Positions 46,858-58,973 of a stretch of 64,000 bases of DNA are shown here, in pieces (the first letter of the stretch is position 1; each line of letters starts with the position of its first letter). A program made the position numbers and the translations under genes. The notes below the pieces were generated by a model, which saw only the letters and a list, made by a program, of their open reading frames with translations, had not been told where the DNA came from and searched no databases. Origin of the DNA: Rhododendron vialii (lineage: Eukaryota > Streptophyta > Magnoliopsida > Ericales > Ericaceae); NCBI RefSeq assembly GCF_030253575.1, contig NC_080557.1:43910501-43974500 (forward strand). The letters run 5' to 3'.

Positions 46858-47247
46858 ATAATTGTAAATAGATTTTTTTTAAAATAGGAGTATAAATATA
46901 TATGTACTCTGCGCGTATTAATGAGCCCACACTTCATCAAATTAAATGATGCCACTTTATGGATTAATTGAGAAATGGAAAATTGTAATGAGAGTGTTGA
47001 TATCAGGGTTAGGTGAAGAAAAGGAGGGAAACCCTAAAAAGTGTATATTGGGAGCATTGTGGGGTGCAACAATTTCAATAAGTAAAAAATAAGTAAAAAA
47101 TAAAAATACTACAGTACTTGCTTTAAATGCAAGGAAATGAAGCCATCAGTTTTTGGTTTGACCCCCATTTTAAGGCTAAGAAGTCGCACCCTTGTTCTTT
47201 ATTTTCCATTCCCCAAACCTACTACTACTACTTGTCTGTCTAAACCA

Positions 47248-47423
47248 AGGGTGCTGTAGTGCACCCTCCGCACTACACATGTAGTGCGGTTGATTCGATC
47301 GTCTATCTTGACAATGGACATGCAGTTAAAATTTGTAGGAGCTCGAATTAAATCTAAGACGTTCGTGCCAAGATGAACGGTCGGATTGACTATTGTGTAG
47401 TGCGACAGGTGCACTACAGCCCT
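47248..47423. mobile_element. Small terminal-inverted-repeat element
   Basis: AGGGTGCTGTAGTGCACC and CGCACTACACA at the left face TGTGTAGTGCG and GGTGCACTACAGCCCT at the right. The 176-bp element has no ORF. The TSD is not clear. Confidence 0.6.
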
Positions 47424-48126
47424 CCCATTCCTGTCTCCTTTCACAGTTTCACTTAATTTTCTTCACCCCTTTCAAATCACCGATTTCAGGCTTTGCCTAT
47501 CATGTTGACATCATTGATACACGACCACCCAACTCAACCTGGGATAAGGCGGGAAATAAGTTAATTTACAAGTACCGGCATAAGATGACTTGGACATCGT
47601 GATTTATCGGAAAAAAAAAAAACCCAAAGATAAGTGTTTCGGGCTAGAAAAAAAGTATCATTCACTCGCCTGGAGTAAGCGGACAAAATTGTTTTCGACG
47701 AGAGATATATATTGGCTTGTCTCGTAGATAAACATGATTTCAATAGTACTCCACATTTTATAACTCGTGATTAAGTTTTTTTAGTAAGTATGAAGACTAC
47801 TCGACGGAGCTAGCTATTTGATGGCTATGTTTCATAAGTCATTCGAGATTGTGGAATACGGTGGATACCAACCATTTATAAATTAATTATAGTACTCCAA
47901 CTCTATATAAAACCCAGACAAACATTCACAGGTTCACTTGATGTATCAAATAGTCAAAATGATAAATTGAATAAATGAAGTTTAAAAATAAAAAAAAAAT
48001 GTCGGTGCCAAATTTTCGGTGCAGCTTGAAGTTGTCATGCATACGTACAAGTAAGAAATGTTTAGATGTTTCGACAATTAAAGGTCAAATTTTGTGTTTT
48101 TCTTTCCGTTGTGGGACAATATTCAC

Positions 48127-48566
48127 AGGCGGCTCTGCATGTGGTTAAGGGTAGGTATTCAAATGACTTGACATCTCGTATATTTTTCAAAGGATTTAGT
48201 CTGGTTTCTGTCCGGATTTAATCTGGTGGGTTGTTGATTTCCATCGGTTTTTTATGCTATTTTTTATACGGAGCTCTGCCATTCCGAGGCGTCTGGTGTC
48301 TAGGTACTATAGCTCCACTTATGCCGATCCTTTTTGTACGGTGTGGAATGAGCGATGTCGCTCTTGCTTAGGCGCTAGACATCAGTTTCATTTCTTTGCT
48401 TTTCCTGTATATTGTTAGCTTTAGAGTTTGGTTGTGTCACTGCATCTTTGTACTCGGGTGGAAATCTGTTACTGCCATATGGTTTGATCTGTATTCCGGT
48501 GATGATCTGTAGATGCCGTATGACTTTTATAAATGAGTATGCTTCTTCCGTTGAAAAAAAAAAAAA
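48127..48566 (+). mobile_element. LINE 3' end with poly(A)
   Basis: G/T-rich untranslated sequence (TTTAGTCTGGTTTCTGTCCG, TCTTTGTACTCGGGTGG) ends in ATAAATGAGTATGCTTCTTC, CGTTG and a 13-bp A run (48554-48566), a typical plant LINE 3' end. The 5' limit is arbitrary. No reverse transcriptase remains. Confidence 0.5.
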
Positions 48567-49233
48567 TTTATTCAATCAACTATGAACACCAAATTCATTT
48601 CAATTGGAGCACATGATAGTCTACTGCCCAATCTACCCGATCTGAAACCATTTTCGTTGAAGGAAAAGACGAATTTCTTAGTTTGGAGAAGCAATTGAAG
48701 GATAAAGTTTAAATGTTATGCCAAAATTGGCAAAATAAATATGTTTAATTGTTTCAAAAGCAATATACTAATTTATTATTTTAGTTATGTGTTTTTTATT
48801 AGAACTGATAGCCTAATATAAAAAGTCTAAGAAAAACTTCTAAAACCGCCACTGTGGACAATCGAAGAATATTACATCGTCACATCTCACACCACACCAC
48901 TATCTATAGGGTAAACTCTCATTCCATACCCGCAGCCTACAGATTGAGTCTACACACTCTCAACCCGACGGTTGAAGAATTGGAGAATTAGATGTGTCTA
49001 GCTCAAGTCAATGTCGTGCCAAAGTTTGAGATTCGATGATCAAGAGAGGTACAATCATACATTGTTGTTGGATAATTCATATCCGGCTCGGCAGTTTTAT
49101 GTATTGGATAATTCTTAATTGAAATATCGAAGAGCAAAACACGAGTCGAGTTCGAGCAGCTATTTCATACTCTTTAAAAGTGTAATTTTGGTTTGAGCCG
49201 ATAGCCATTGCTGTAACCTCAATTGAAGTCTTA

Positions 49234-49613
49234 AGGCTGTGTTCTTTTTTAACTTATAAGTCTGGAACTTATTTCGGTATTTTTTATTTTTCGTAACTTT
49301 TTATTTAGCTTTTCGTTGTAACTTTAAGGATTAATCGTTCGTCTCGACGAGAAGAATCGGAAAAGTATAAAAATATGGACTGATGTTGAAAAAATTTAAA
49401 TGATACGGCACTTTAGACAAATAAGAAAGTTATTTGATACTTTTTCCGTCTTTAGTGAACTTTTTTTTTTGCTTTCAGTCATAATTTAGTACTTTTTAAA
49501 CTTCTCTCGTCAAGACAGATGATGAAAAAAATCACGTAAATCTAACAAAATTTAAAAAAATGAATAAAACACACAAAATGAAGAAATAAGTTTAGTTAAA
49601 AAGAACGCAGCCT
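49234..49613. mobile_element. MITE with AGGCTG(T/C)GTTCTTTTT ends
   Basis: AGGCTGTGTTCTTTTTTAACT at the left is matched by AGTTAAAAAGAACGCAGCCT at the right. The interior (CGTCTCGACGAG, CACTTTAGACAAATAAGA) is shared with 29165-29420. 380 bp, no ORF, TSD not resolved. Confidence 0.65.
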
Positions 49614-50137
49614 AGCATTCAAGTTGGGAATTCAAAAGGCAAGACGCGGGCTGGCTTCGACCCATGCTTCATTTTTTATGGGCTAGCCCGAGCTCGCCAG
49701 CTGCTTGCGCGAAGCCCATGTAATCAAATACGGGCCGATCTCTGAAGGCCTCGGCCCAGGTCGTATCCCAGACACGCCTCATGTTTGGTGTCCCAAATAC
49801 TACTTTTACGCAGAAATTCTCACCAGATTATTATTAGGAAATTAATTTTTGTGCTCCACTTTTATACGCAGGCGCTCCACTTTCAACGTAACGTTAAAAA
49901 GTGAAGCACCTGCGTACAAAAATAGATCGTCAAAATCAGCATCCTTATTATTTTTGCAGATGCATTTTTTAAATCACGAACCACAATGATATGGGTTTTA
50001 CTTCGAACATTAAAAGGAACACCAAACACAACACATAATTCTGCATAGTAAGTTTTGTGAAAATTCTACTTGCACAACATTACATTATACACCCAAACAA
50101 TCTCCATTGTTCCACATAGGATTAAACGTTTCGAGCT

Positions 50138-50261
50138 GAGTCTAGTAGTGTCGTGTTCGAGCTCAGTTAATCTAATAATCGCGTTTGTCTTGGCTAGCCG
50201 AGTCTGGTAGTGTCGTGTTTGAGCTCAGTTCATCTAATAATCGCACTTGTCTTGGCTACAC
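50138..50261. repeat. 62-bp tandem repeat, two units
   Basis: Units begin GAGTCTAGTAGTGTCGTGTT (50138) and GAGTCTGGTAGTGTCGTGTT (50200) and end in CTTGTCTTGGCTA-like sequence. Few differences, so it is recent. Confidence 0.85.
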
Positions 50262-50262
50262 G

Positions 50263-50932
50263 ATTGAACAAGCTCAAACAAGTTGCAAAATGTCCATAAA
50301 AAACCTCATGTTCATTTGCAGATGATAAACCTCCAAACCTACTCTGTTGTCCATAAAAACATGATTCAAAAATCATACAGTATCATAATTTTTTTTTCCA
50401 ATGATACCCCCAAACCTACTCTGTTGGGAAATCTATTTTGCGCGCACACGTCTAAACTCTTTAACTAAATGTGTACTTATACTAGAAAATATTGGATTGA
50501 TGTGGACATGTGGTGAGGTAACAAACCTCCAAACAAGTACTAAAGTAAAGTTATTAGTGAGTCTGAAAACATTAATCTGTAAAAATCCAAGCAGCGGAAA
50601 TGGAAGGAAGCTCTATTTTTTGGACATATTCTACTGGTCGTACCAGAAGAATAAAGTCTAACCCAAGAGGTTGGCTTGGTGGTCTTGGCTTTGGACTTAC
50701 ATGTTTGCTTCCTCGTAAGGTTTCAGGGTCGATTCTCTTTACCAGCAACTATTGGGGCCACCTCATCCTTGTGCACAAGCGTGTTAAAAGGCTATAAAAG
50801 AGTTGTAGGGATTAGTTTGAGGTGTGCACAAACTGACCCGGAACAATGATAACAATAGCTGTTTTGATTACACAATCGAACAAGCTCAAACAAGTTGCAA
50901 AATGTCCATCAAAAACTCAGTTCATTTGCAGC
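50263..50932. repeat. Dispersed duplication flanking a SINE-like copy
   Basis: CGA(T/A)-GAACAAGCTCAAACAAG followed by TTGCAAAATGTCCAT and TTCATTTGCAG occurs at about 50263-50322 and again at 50871-50932. CCAAACCTACTCTGTTG is also present twice (about 50335 and 50409). Between them, 50661-50845 is a SINE of the 4510 family (GAGGTTGGCTTGGTGGTCTT head, GGGATTAGTTTGAGGTGTGC tail). Confidence 0.65.
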
Positions 50933-52570
50933 CTTGGGCCCAAGTACTGAACTGCACTGGTTTTACCAGCACAGGATGTCAATAGCTTGGTTCAGAGCCT
51001 TTTCTAGCCCCTAGACTCAAATGAAGGGCAGGAAAACCCTCAGAGCAAAATTCAAGCATATTGATGCTGGGATGCAAAATGCACACAAATGCCTTTCAAA
51101 CCCATATGGCTCACGTGGTCTTCACCCCAAATTCAGGATCCTAATTAATGAGGAAAGACCAGATCCCACATAGTCAAATGGGTAAGCTCCCAAGTATCTG
51201 ACACAGCACAGGTTTTAACTCATGGCTTTTAATAATTGTCATCCGAAGTTTCCACATGACTTCTTCTGAATCTCTCACATTCACATGCATTCATGCAAAG
51301 TCAAACAAGTATCTGTACAGACTGTACCATATATACTCTCCATTACATTAGAAAAACAGAATTTCCATCACCCCAGATAATGCAGTCAACCAGACTGGTC
51401 TTGTTTATCGAACTCTAAAGTATGATCACAGTTGTGGGATCACAGATCTCATTTGCAAACTCCAAAGGATTCCCAATCGTAATTCGTAAAACGATTCGTA
51501 ATAGCTTCAAATACGATTCATAATAGCTTCAAATAAGATGACAATGAAATACCACGCACATAGTAGGTTTTGTTAGCTGGATTAGAACTGCATTTCTGGC
51601 ATGTGAATGTAAAGAATCAGTGGAGAGATAACTTAGCTAGTGGACAACCATCCCACAAACATGAGATATACAATACTTTGGGGACATGGTATTCATAACC
51701 CTTCACTATTGCTCCGGTGTGATCACTCCCTATGGCTGGTGGGAAATGAGAAAACTACAAGTGATTCAAAGATGCCAGCTTTCTTACAAAACATACCAGA
51801 GGCTAGTCTCCCAAAGATTTGAGTACAAAGTTCAACTAACTCATACCGAGCAATAAGAGGGAAATTTTTCTTATGAAACCTGACTGATGCTAAGATTCAA
51901 ACCGTTTAGTTGTTATCTGCGTTATAAATGGACTCTACTATATATGTGAAGTACCTACGTTAGCTATGAAAGTAAGAGTATGAGGTATGTGTGACAACAG
52001 TAGAAACAGATTGCTTAGCAAAAAAAAAACTGTAGTGACAGATTTATGCAACAATAATGTAGAACACTAATTGGGTTCATTCATTAACCATTTACGAAAC
52101 TCACAAATGAACTATATCACCTGGTGAACATATTTCGTCCTAAGAAGTACGAAGTCAATGAAGAATAGTAGAATACCAAGAAATAAGAATATTTGTGATA
52201 TCCATTCCATGATCATGTCAATTATAAGTTTTGACTTTCACACGCATACTGCATACATACTTGTTGGTCTAGTATCAGAGACTTGTAATTCTTCCCATTG
52301 GAGTGATCTCCATGTTCAATTTCTCAGACCTAGCAAGTAGATAATTGCAAAAACAAAAGGCCAACAAGAAAAAGGAAAAGAGCACCTTAGTCAAAGGCCA
52401 ATTTTCATGGACTATATATATCATGCCAGTAACATGATTTGCAAATTTATTTTAGTAGAGTAACACTAGCCTATCACAGTATATCCCTCCATTATATAGG
52501 ATGGTTAGGAAAGCATATTTGAACTTAATCAAGAACAAGGGGCCTTCAAACTTCCGTGAATGACAATAGC
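50933..52570. other. Downstream region of the DUF688-like gene, nothing recognised
   Basis: AT-rich sequence with short frames only. The part next to 52571 is probably the 3' untranslated region of the minus-strand gene. No RNA gene or repeat pair was recognised. Confidence 0.4.
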
Positions 52571-53137
52571 TCATGCCAATTCGCCAAGTAGTACCTTGAT
52601 TATGTTTGAAGAGAAGCCGCGGGATCTAGCATTTGTACCACGACCAAGCCCAAAGCACAATGTTGAAACAGGTGATCCGAATTCTTCTTCCTTTTCAATC
52701 CTCAAATGAAAAGCCAAGCTTGGGTTTGGCTGTCGTCGTGTATTTGGAGTAGTAAGTGGAGAAGATGGCACAGAACGTGACCGTGAACGAGGTGATGACG
52801 AGAATGATGAAGAAGGAGATGGCGGGTGACTGGTTTTCCTCCAACTTAGCTTAGGTAGAACATTGTGGAAAAGGTTGGGTTTTGATTCCCTTTTAGTGGG
52901 TTTTTTTGTGGATCTAGACTGGAAGGAAGGTGGTGGTGTAAGAGGAGGAAGTGGGTAGTCGCGGAACTCGACTCTAGGCGTCCCCGGTTGAGATTCCCAT
53001 GAAAATGGTATGCCAACTGAAGCAACACCATAGTACACTTCCGAGGGGTTGGTCACCGAGATCTGTTTGGATACGCTACTGGTAGAGACCTTGATGGACT
53101 TCTCAGGAAGATTAAGCATCTTTTGTTTCAGGTGCAA
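52571..53137 (-). CDS. DUF688-like plant protein, single exon
   Basis: A 188-residue intronless frame. Near residues 40-55 it carries GIPFSWESQPGTPRVEF, the hallmark of DUF688-type plant proteins of unknown function, followed by a Pro-rich run (YPLPPLTPPPSF), basic segments and a Ser/Arg-rich stretch (about residues 105-130). The C-terminus has FGSPVSTLCFGLGRG and a hydrophobic IIKVLLGELA end. No signal peptide or membrane helix is visible. The length is short against some family members of over 300 residues, so it may belong to a small subclass. The ATG at 53137 is the first in the frame; MLNLPEKS at residue 7 is a second possible start. Function is not known. Confidence 0.75.
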   Translation of the reverse strand: MHLKQKMLNLPEKSIKVSTSSVSKQISVTNPSEVYYGVASVGIPFSWESQPGTPRVEFRDYPLPPLTPPPSFQSRSTKKPTKRESKPNLFHNVLPKLSWRKTSHPPSPSSSFSSSPRSRSRSVPSSPLTTPNTRRQPNPSLAFHLRIEKEEEFGSPVSTLCFGLGRGTNARSRGFSSNIIKVLLGELA

Positions 53138-53287
53138 GCAACAAAGAAGTACCTAAAGAAAAGGAGGGAAGATAGTAGAGGGATTCAGCTAGGTAGAGGG
53201 GTTGACATATGTAGGTTCCTTGAGTAGTGTGAAGTGGCTAATGTTCCTACACATGAATCCCTACCATGCGTATACAACTTGGGCGGC

Positions 53288-53294
53288 TTATATA
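53288..53294 (-). promoter_or_regulatory. Possible TATA box of the DUF688-like gene
   Basis: On the minus strand TATATAA, in the context GGTATATAAGCCG, lies about 150 bp before the ATG. It is unsupported by any other evidence. Confidence 0.4.
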
Positions 53295-53299
53295 CCACC

Positions 53300-55755
53300 A
53301 GAATTTCCTGAAGTGCGGGTCTGTTTTTTAAAAAGCTAATGTAAGCATCTACAAAATGGGGTTGACATTTATCTTTCATTTGCAAAGCACTGGTACTAAA
53401 CTAGTTAACAACAAGTTAGATTGAGATGATTAAGGAAAGAAAAAAAGAAAAAAGAGAGCACCATCATGGATCAGGGCGCCCCATTACATTGCATGTTCAC
53501 AAATTTTGGAATGAAATTTCTCATCCGATCCCATTACACTAAATAAAATAGTATACAAAATAAGATATGCGTGCAGTTTAGACTTTTCTTGTTTCATATG
53601 AGTTGAAACCAGGTATTTTGTTTACTTCGGTGGAGTCAATGTAATAACCAAATAAAACATATATATCTTTTCGTGTAATTTCATTCATTAGAGGCTGGTT
53701 TATTTTTTCCGGGACTTGCGAAAAAAAACAAACTTCTTATGACTCCACTAGACAAAAATCACCATCACCACTGTCATGGATGATGCATGTGAATTCCTAA
53801 TCATGCATGTGAATTCCTAATCACATGCATCTTCAAGAACAAAATGCACCATCTTTACATAAATAACGCTCAAGATATTTATACATACACGTTCTTGCAC
53901 ACACATATATTCATGAGGAAGCACATGTGAGACTTGCATCATTGTGGGTCCCTGAATTGTGGAGAGTGCACATGTTGTTTCAATGGATGAGAATAATCTA
54001 TCTTACCATGCCCTATGCTTTGACATTTGAAGAAACACAGTTGTAAACTTCCAAGAAAGCAATAACTTACCGCCATTGGTTATCTCTCTGCCTGCACAGC
54101 TACTCTGGGAAAATCGTCCCTTTTCACAGAAGATTTTAATTCAAAGTGTTTTTTTTTTTTTTTATCAGCCATTTTAATTCAAAGTTTCACAGCTTGCAGT
54201 AGAACTAATTGAGGAGGCTTCACTGCAAAACCAGTTGATAGGAATTTAGTAAACTAAAGAAACAAGACCATATAGATGTAACTCAAACATCAATATGTAA
54301 AATCAAGCATTATAACAGAAGCTAACATAAATCATGCCAATCCAAGGGGAGAAACTCCCAAATCCGGCATCTGAAGCTCTAAAAAGTATTGGCAACTCCC
54401 AAGCTAAACATTTTAAAACTCGAAGGAAAATTCGGCATTGGAGTTATTAAGCCAAAATTAGCCACGAAACTACCAAAAAATAAACAATCACCCATCAGAA
54501 CATAAATCTAATTGCTGAATAATAAATAAACGAAAAACTCTTTAACCAACATTAACAGAGGCTTTTACTCAGAAATTAAATTCAGAAGTCCAAATGAGGT
54601 TATAATTTCATGACTCAATGCAACTGCGTAATAGGCTGAAGTTTAATTACTTTGTAGCATAAGATGAAAATTTCAGTCAAAGAACAATGGATAATCCCAA
54701 AAACAGCATCCAAACTAATGACACCGCTCGTGCAGAACCTGTGGACCAGAGTCATCTATCCCTTTCTTTGGCCTGATGATTTGGGAAGGTTAATCTGTTA
54801 CACTGCTTCCACGGTTCCAGGAACAACTGGGTTAATTTTTTATATTCCTATCCCCAAAACAGTTGACTTGAAAAAGGCATATACGACAAAGACAAGACGC
54901 AACTTCTAATAACCAACTTCATCAGTTAATCAATTGTCCTACCATCTTCAGCACCATCATCGCCATTGATTCGGTTAAATCTTATGACCAATTAAGGGGA
55001 CTTTTCGGGAAAGTGTATTTGCCTCTATCATTAGCTGGGGTATTCATTCATCAAATCAACATACAAGAAGATGAACCATGCCCAGAAATCATAGGAGCTG
55101 TCTGTAGCACTTTACCAAGCCTAACCCAGCCTGAAGTTTCAATGCTGGGTACTATTTGTGCTGTTATATCAAAGCAAAGCAGAACAGAGCAATTTTACTA
55201 GTAGATCGCAAAACCAGTGCTTTAATCATTTGTTAGATCATGCTCCATAAGTCCATATGATGCCAAAAAGAGTCCAAATAACCGTCTTTAGACTAGGAAC
55301 CCACCAGCACACTCAAATTGAGCACATTTTTTTCCCTCTAATACAAATCTCCACCGATGACAACTGCAGCATGTGCCATGCTTGTCTTAAACCAATGAGC
55401 TGCTTTAAGGTCCATAAAGCATGAGTCTTCCAGCATTAACAAATTCTGAGGGCCCAGATGGGCACCGGCTTTCACACCAATAAAGGATCTCTAAGAAAAG
55501 TTAAGGCAGTCTCACTTCCATTCCAAACTGCAACTCACCAATCTAATCACCAGTATAATCCTTGCAAGAGCAAGACCCATTGGTGATATGGAGAAAATGA
55601 TTTGAATCCCTAACAATTAGGTCGCTTAACTTGATACAAGATTCATAGGAGAACCCTACTCAATTAATGTCCGCAGGTTATTAGCCACCAAATTGTCTTT
55701 CCAGGTTCTGTGTTCATAAGTCCAAAAACAACATCAATTCTCTCAACCTATGACA
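53300..55755. other. Intergenic stretch between the DUF688-like and PPR genes
   Basis: AT-rich. A 21-bp direct repeat (CATGCATGTGAATTCCTAAT, two copies) lies at about 53784-53822, and a T-run at 54151. Low-copy-looking sequence from 54200 to 55755 may include the 3' untranslated region of the PPR gene. No gene could be supported. Confidence 0.4.
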
Positions 55756-57591
55756 TCAAATTATGCTCTCTTTCTCCTCTTCATCAATGTCATGGAGGAA
55801 AAAAGCTTTGTCTGGCTCATGCCCATTCCCTTTGAGTTTCTCTTGTATCTCATCTGAAAATACATCAAATTGTGAGAATTCAGGACGTGAAGGGTCCCCT
55901 GCCACAAACTCATGTACTAAATTGTCCACCTCAATGGAACTGCATCCAGGTGTTTTACGCACTCCCCTCTGAGTCATTAACTTCCGGCAAAAATTCACAT
56001 CATCCCAGCGATTCAAAGATGCGTATAGATTGGACAAAACTACATAATTTCCTTCATCATTAGTTTCCAACTCCAACAGATACTGGGTTACCTGTTCAAT
56101 GAATTTGGTATCCTTGTGGACCCGACATGCTCGAAGCAGGGTTCCCCAGACAACTGAATTTGGCTTCATGGGCATGGTTTTTATGACATCCAATGCCTCT
56201 TGAAGTAACCCCGCTCGACCCAATAGATCAACCATGCAGCCATAGTGTTCAATTCCAGGTTGAATCCCAAAAACACTACTCATATGAGAGAAATATCTCC
56301 TACCTGCAGAAACTAAACCAGAATGGCTACACCCAGACAAGAGCCCAACGAACGTAACCTCATCTGGTTTTAAATTTTCCTTCTCCATTGCAATGAAAGC
56401 ATTAACTGCTTCTTCTCCATAACCGTGCATTCCCAAACCCACAATAACAGAATTCCAACAAAAGGTGTTCTTTACAGTAAGGCCATGAAATACATCAAGT
56501 GCAGCTTCTATACTCCCACATTTGCAGTACATATCTATAAGAGCATTACCTAAAACAACATCAACTTTGAAGTTTTTACTTCTAATGTAAGCATGTATCC
56601 ACTCGCCCATATCTACAGCACCAAGATGAGCACATGCAGATAACAAGCTGACCATTGTTACCTCCGTCGGCTTCACATTCTGAGCCTGCATTTGTTGGAA
56701 AGCACGCATTGCTCTGCCAAATTCTCTTGATTGAACATACCCCGCAATCATGGTATTCCATGTAACAGAATTTTTAACCGAACCCATCCGAACAAACAAT
56801 TCCTCAGCATTCATTAGCTGCCCCAACTTACAGTATCCATCAATTATGGCATTCCATGAGACCACATCTTTGACAGGACTGCGGTCGAACATCAAACGGG
56901 CAGAATCGATTTGACCCAACTTACAATAGCAAGTGATCATTGAATTCCAAGAACAAGAATCTCGCTCTTGCATACTATCAAACAACCTCCGAGCCTCCTC
57001 GACAAACCCATGCTTAGTAAATCCCGATAGCATCACATTGTTTGCCACAACATCTCTTTCAGTCATTTCCTCGAACACCTTTTCTGCGGACCTCAAATCC
57101 CCCACCTTTGCATAGAAATCAATCAACCCAGTTTGCAAAACCACGTCAAAAAGAATACCCATTTTCAGTAACTGACAACGGAACGATTCCCCTAAATGAG
57201 TCGCACATAGACCAGCACACGCCCGAAATATCAAAGAGACTAAACTTTTATTAGGGAACAAATAATTCTCTCTCAGCCCATTGTAGAAACCCAGAAAATC
57301 TAGCCAATTTTCAGATTGTAACGAGAGTTGAACCATGGAATTCCATAAGAAAGGGTTGTTGGGTTTTGGTAAATTTCGCAAGAAAAGCAATGGGTAGTGA
57401 TTAGTTTTGTGGGTACGGTAATAGGATGTGAGGAAGGTGGTGAGGAGGGGAGTGGAACTGAGACGTCCACTGGTGAGCAGTTGACCGTGGATTTGTTGTA
57501 ATTGACGGAGGTTTAAGAGATTGTTGGTCGATAGGACGAACGTTAGGTAATCAGTAGCAAGTGATGGTAGAGGTCTTGGAATTGAATTCAT
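55756..57591 (-). CDS. PLS-class pentatricopeptide repeat protein, E/E+ subgroup
   Basis: An intronless 611-residue frame, as usual for plant PPR genes. PPR proteins bind organellar RNA and act in editing, splicing or stability. The N-terminus (LRQLQQIHGQLLTSGRL) is the usual start of PLS-class proteins. Repeats follow, with typical words: FLWNSMVQLSLQ, VVLQTGLIDFYAKVGDLRSA, SCSWNSMITCYCKLGQIDSA, VVSWNAIIDGYCKLGQ, SVTWNTMIAGYVQSREFGRA, VVLGNALIDMYCKCGSIEAA and FCWNSVIVGLGMHGYGEEA. The E domain region shows EHYGCMVDLLGRAGLLQEAL and PNSVVWGTLLRACRVH; then NYVVLSNLYASLNRWDDV and TPGCSSIEV lead into an E+-like HEFVAGDPSRPE. The protein ends about 40 residues later (EEEKESII), with no DYW deaminase domain. 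If it is an editing factor, a DYW protein in trans would be needed. Target organelle and RNA are unknown. Confidence 0.95.
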   Translation of the reverse strand: MNSIPRPLPSLATDYLTFVLSTNNLLNLRQLQQIHGQLLTSGRLSSTPLLTTFLTSYYRTHKTNHYPLLFLRNLPKPNNPFLWNSMVQLSLQSENWLDFLGFYNGLRENYLFPNKSLVSLIFRACAGLCATHLGESFRCQLLKMGILFDVVLQTGLIDFYAKVGDLRSAEKVFEEMTERDVVANNVMLSGFTKHGFVEEARRLFDSMQERDSCSWNSMITCYCKLGQIDSARLMFDRSPVKDVVSWNAIIDGYCKLGQLMNAEELFVRMGSVKNSVTWNTMIAGYVQSREFGRAMRAFQQMQAQNVKPTEVTMVSLLSACAHLGAVDMGEWIHAYIRSKNFKVDVVLGNALIDMYCKCGSIEAALDVFHGLTVKNTFCWNSVIVGLGMHGYGEEAVNAFIAMEKENLKPDEVTFVGLLSGCSHSGLVSAGRRYFSHMSSVFGIQPGIEHYGCMVDLLGRAGLLQEALDVIKTMPMKPNSVVWGTLLRACRVHKDTKFIEQVTQYLLELETNDEGNYVVLSNLYASLNRWDDVNFCRKLMTQRGVRKTPGCSSIEVDNLVHEFVAGDPSRPEFSQFDVFSDEIQEKLKGNGHEPDKAFFLHDIDEEEKESII

Positions 57592-58288
57592 GTGAAAAGT
57601 GTCAGTTTCGTGGAATCACTTGTCAACTGAGTTTCATTGCTCGTGCACGGCACTACGGCAAGGCCGCAAGGGACGACAGTAGGTCTGTAACTTCGCCTCC
57701 AAGAAACAAATACTGCTACTATAACCAACGAATTGACTATTTCAGCGCTGCTGCCCCACCGCATCAATTCACCAAGGGTCCGGGTAAATACAACTATGAA
57801 TTTACTATACGTAGTTAATTCATAAAGGGGAATTCAAAAATTTTCTATTATGAATTGACTACATGTAGTAAATTTGCAGTTGTATTTAGCAGCACCCTTC
57901 ACCAATTCACCGCCTCACCCACCACTTATACAAAACGGGATCGTTTTGGGTAAAAATCATAATTTTTAACTTTTTTGATTTGCCTTGATGAGATGAATGA
58001 ATAATTTGCAAAAGTTAGGTGCAAAATTCGAAAACTAATTTTCTTTGAACAAGGACAAAACAATAAAAAAAAAATTCAAAAATTCTTGCGTGGTGTTTCA
58101 CTAATGCTGTATTTGGATGAGTTTTTGAAAATTTTTTTATAAGAGTAATAATTTGAAGTAAGAGTAATGAGTGAAGAGAGATAGAGAGTAAAATAAAATA
58201 ATGATTAAAAATAGGAGTAATGGATGGAGAGTAACGATTGAAAATAAGGGTAATAAGTATTTTTTGAGTTTAAATTATCCTGAAACCT
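57592..58288. other. Upstream region of the PPR gene
   Basis: No clear TATA box was identified in the first 300 bp on the minus strand. CTACG(T)AGTTAATTCATA and its rough complement near 57840-57870 form a small inverted repeat (TATGAATT / AATTCATA words). Nothing else recognised. Confidence 0.4.
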
Positions 58289-58673
58289 CGAGGCGGACGT
58301 ACATACAATTATAATTGGGCTATAGCCCAGGTGGAGTTAAAAAAGTAAATAATTTATATATAAAATTTTAGTCCGCCTCATTTTCTTTTTTAATCCAATT
58401 CATCCTATATAATTATTTTCATTGAAAGAGAACTTTTTGAAAAAATCGACTCAGATTCGATAATAAATGATTTTTACTATCTTATAAACAACATAGGGCA
58501 CAACTTCAATAGTGTACGTTTTTTATACTTTTCTTTTATTTATTTTTGGACATTTACATTTTTTTTACTTGGACATTAATTATAAAATTCCTTTTTGGTT
58601 CATAATATATATATATTAGTTTATTAAATTTTGGTTTAACTTTGGACAAATTAAATTACTAGTTTCATCCTTG
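58289..58673. mobile_element. Older hAT-like element, relative of 28451-28855
   Basis: It is collinear with 28451-28855 (GGGCTATAGCCCAGGTGGAG against GGCTATAGCCTAGATGAA; ATCGACTCAGATT; AGGGCACAACTTCAATAGTG; GGACATTAATTATAAAA). Ends CGAGGCGGACG and (reversed) CAAGGATGAAACTAG. The flanks TGAAACCT / GTTGACCT agree only partly, so the TSD has decayed. Confidence 0.65.
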
Positions 58674-58677
58674 GTTG

Positions 58678-58752
58678 ACCTCTCAATAGGAGTCGAACAC
58701 GCAATCTCTCACCCCCAAAGGGCATAACCGCTTGTGCTAGGCCAAGAGTCAT
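58678..58752 (-). mobile_element. SINE head fragment (tRNA-like)
   Basis: On the minus strand TTGGCCTAGCACAAGCGG (box A-like) is followed by GGGGGTGAGAGATTGCGTG and TTCGACTCCTATTGAGAG (box B-like). It abuts the hAT-like element. It is not a functional tRNA, since no complete cloverleaf is apparent. Confidence 0.5.
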
Positions 58753-58973
58753 TACAGTGGCAGCTCTAAGATTTCTTTGAAGGGTGTTCAGAAATTACAC
58801 TATATTACCCTCGAGAAATCACAATGATATATAAACAAAAAATTATATATTAATATCTACAATGCCACCCAAAAATATAAAGTATATGAGCTATTAAAAA
58901 TTTTGCTTGATGATTTTTCATATTTTGAAACCGTTGCATAATAGGCATCGTTACCTATGGTATCAAATACATC

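Noticed and set aside
58678..58752. tRNA gene
   Set aside because: No complete cloverleaf was apparent, and the sequence sits among transposon remains; it fits a SINE head better.
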